Assembly (NCBI GenBank): GCA_025345505.1
Contig: JANVCC010000022.1
Location: 34,111,741 to 34,175,740 of the forward strand
Reading direction: 5' to 3'
DNA length: 64,000 nucleotides
DNA from: Todiramphus chloris collaris
Taxonomy: Eukaryota > Chordata > Aves > Coraciiformes > Alcedinidae
The position numbers were made by a program, and so were the translations under genes. The notes under the pieces are model-generated. The model had not been told where the DNA came from and searched no databases. It saw only the letters and a program-made list of their open reading frames with translations. Every line of letters starts with the position of its first letter. Position 1 is the stretch's first letter. Below are positions 62,721-64,000 of this stretch, piece after piece.

Positions 62721-64000
62721 GCAGCTATATATTTAAAGTCAAATTTGTTAGGGGTGATACCATTCAGACCTGTTTATTCATGGTGATCACAGTCAAAATA
62801 GAAATATTTTTGATTTTCACAGCTGTGAAGTACCCAGGGTTCTAATTCTCCTGAAAGGGATAGAATACTAAATTCTTAATAATAAACTTGACTGTAAATA
62901 TTATTCTGATGGGATTAAAACATGAATTTAAAACTAGGTATTTATTTAACTATCTTATTGAATAGGAGTGGACTTAATCTCTTGCTCAAATATTTTCCTG
63001 AACTGAGATGAAGTTTCTTGGGCTCTTTGATAGTGAAAAGAGTGTACAGGTTTAAGTTAATTTTCAGATGTACATACTTATTATTTCATGCATTTTAAGT
63101 ACACTTATTCATATTGGGAAAGAAACCAAAATAAGTCTTGACTGACTAAATGGTTTTGTTCCGGTGTGAATTTTTTTGTGGTTACTATATTAATACACCT
63201 TTACTAGATTGTCATCTCAGTTACTGTTCTTTCTAGAAGATAGACTTCTACATGCCTTTGATCCCTGTTTAATTCTCCGATTCTTTCTTGATGTATTTAC
63301 TCTAGTGAACGAGTATATTGTTCTTGCTTCTTCAGGTTAAATTTTCACTAAAGCTCTTTTGTTCTGTCTGCAGTACACTGTGAACATATTTCAGACTTAA
63401 TAATGTTCATACCAGAACACTGTCATAAAGGGAAATAATAGTGTTGCCTGGTGCCAAGTCTTCTATTTTGATGTTTTGGGCACCTCGATAATCTCTCATA
63501 TGTCATATGGCTCTGCTAACGTACCTGGATTAATGTTCTGCTGATTTAAACAGATGCCTTGGAGTGTTCCACTCCAGGGCATTATTTGCTTTATTAGTTC
63601 ATCACAACATCATACTGGTGACCTTCAAAGTGATAGTGCATATTTATCTTGTTTCAAATTCTTCATTGGAAAAAGTCAGTGACCCTGTGAAATGTAAGCC
63701 ACTGTAAAGTGTTGCAATGGGTAACAAAAGAGACCTAATTTTCACAAAATGTTAAGTTTTGGGTATTGCCTCACTTTACTGCCTCCCTTTACTGTTGTGT
63801 GTAAGACCAGATACTGAATATTCTGAACTGACACTTAAAATTATAATTATGCATACACAGCGTATACAATGAGGATAAAATGAGAGTTTCTGCAGGTCTC
63901 TTGAATTTCTGTGACTATAAAACCATATTGGCAGAAGGGTTTAACAAGACAACATTTCTGCTTGTCTGTAGAGATAAGAAACAAACAAGAACTCTTCTAG

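Larger units (their letters stand above)
60214..64000 (-). other. DPP10 intron running off the right edge
   Basis: At least 3.8 kb upstream of the first visible exon. It contains a perfect palindrome at 60397-60420 and a conserved-looking stretch at about 62540-62720. I searched for the preceding propeller exon and did not find it, so it should lie beyond the window. Confidence 0.65.

Noticed and set aside
60214-64000. Search for the preceding DPP10 propeller exon
   Set aside because: No phase-0 donor with family-like coding sequence before it was found on the minus strand; the exon probably lies beyond 64000.
1-64000. CRISPR arrays, tRNA or rRNA genes, operons
   Set aside because: No regularly spaced repeats or RNA cloverleaf patterns were noticed, and the DNA is vertebrate nuclear sequence.

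Overview
This is a 64 kb piece of vertebrate nuclear DNA, AT-rich and mostly non-coding. It is most likely from a bird: every interspersed repeat I can identify with confidence is of the CR1 LINE type, there are no mammalian Alu or L1 sequences, and the one gene keeps amniote exon structure. There is a single 100-base run of N (an assembly gap).

The only gene I can support is the 3' half of DPP10 (inactive dipeptidyl peptidase 10, also called DPPY or DPL3), on the minus strand. Thirteen coding exons run from 60213 down to the stop codon at 31040. All junctions are GT-AG and all reading phases join cleanly, giving 390 residues plus a stop: the last blades of the beta-propeller and the whole alpha/beta-hydrolase domain. 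In evidence fields, 'p' numbers count residues of this 390-residue partial product. The upstream exons lie beyond the right edge of the window. DPP10 is an auxiliary subunit of Kv4 (A-type) potassium channels, not a peptidase. The sequence shows why: the serine of the nucleophile elbow is glycine (p244), while the Asp (p320) and His (p352) of the old triad remain.

Region by region: 1-31039 lies downstream of the gene and holds no recognisable exons, only decayed CR1 fragments, simple repeats and a few AT-rich stretches that look like conserved non-coding DNA. 31040-34724 holds the last five coding exons close together. 34725-40270 holds two more exons, in larger introns. 40271-51628 is an 11.4 kb intron with a long, young, 5'-truncated CR1 insertion (about 41762-43095), an adjoining block that looks like a retroviral LTR, and the assembly gap. 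51629-60213 holds six further exons. 60214-64000 is intron.

I found no undescribed biological system. The points most worth checking are the degenerate catalytic site and the intron that falls inside it, the one-residue difference next to the retained histidine, the LTR-like block, the near-intact CR1 reverse transcriptase frame, two perfect short palindromes, and four candidate regulatory stretches.
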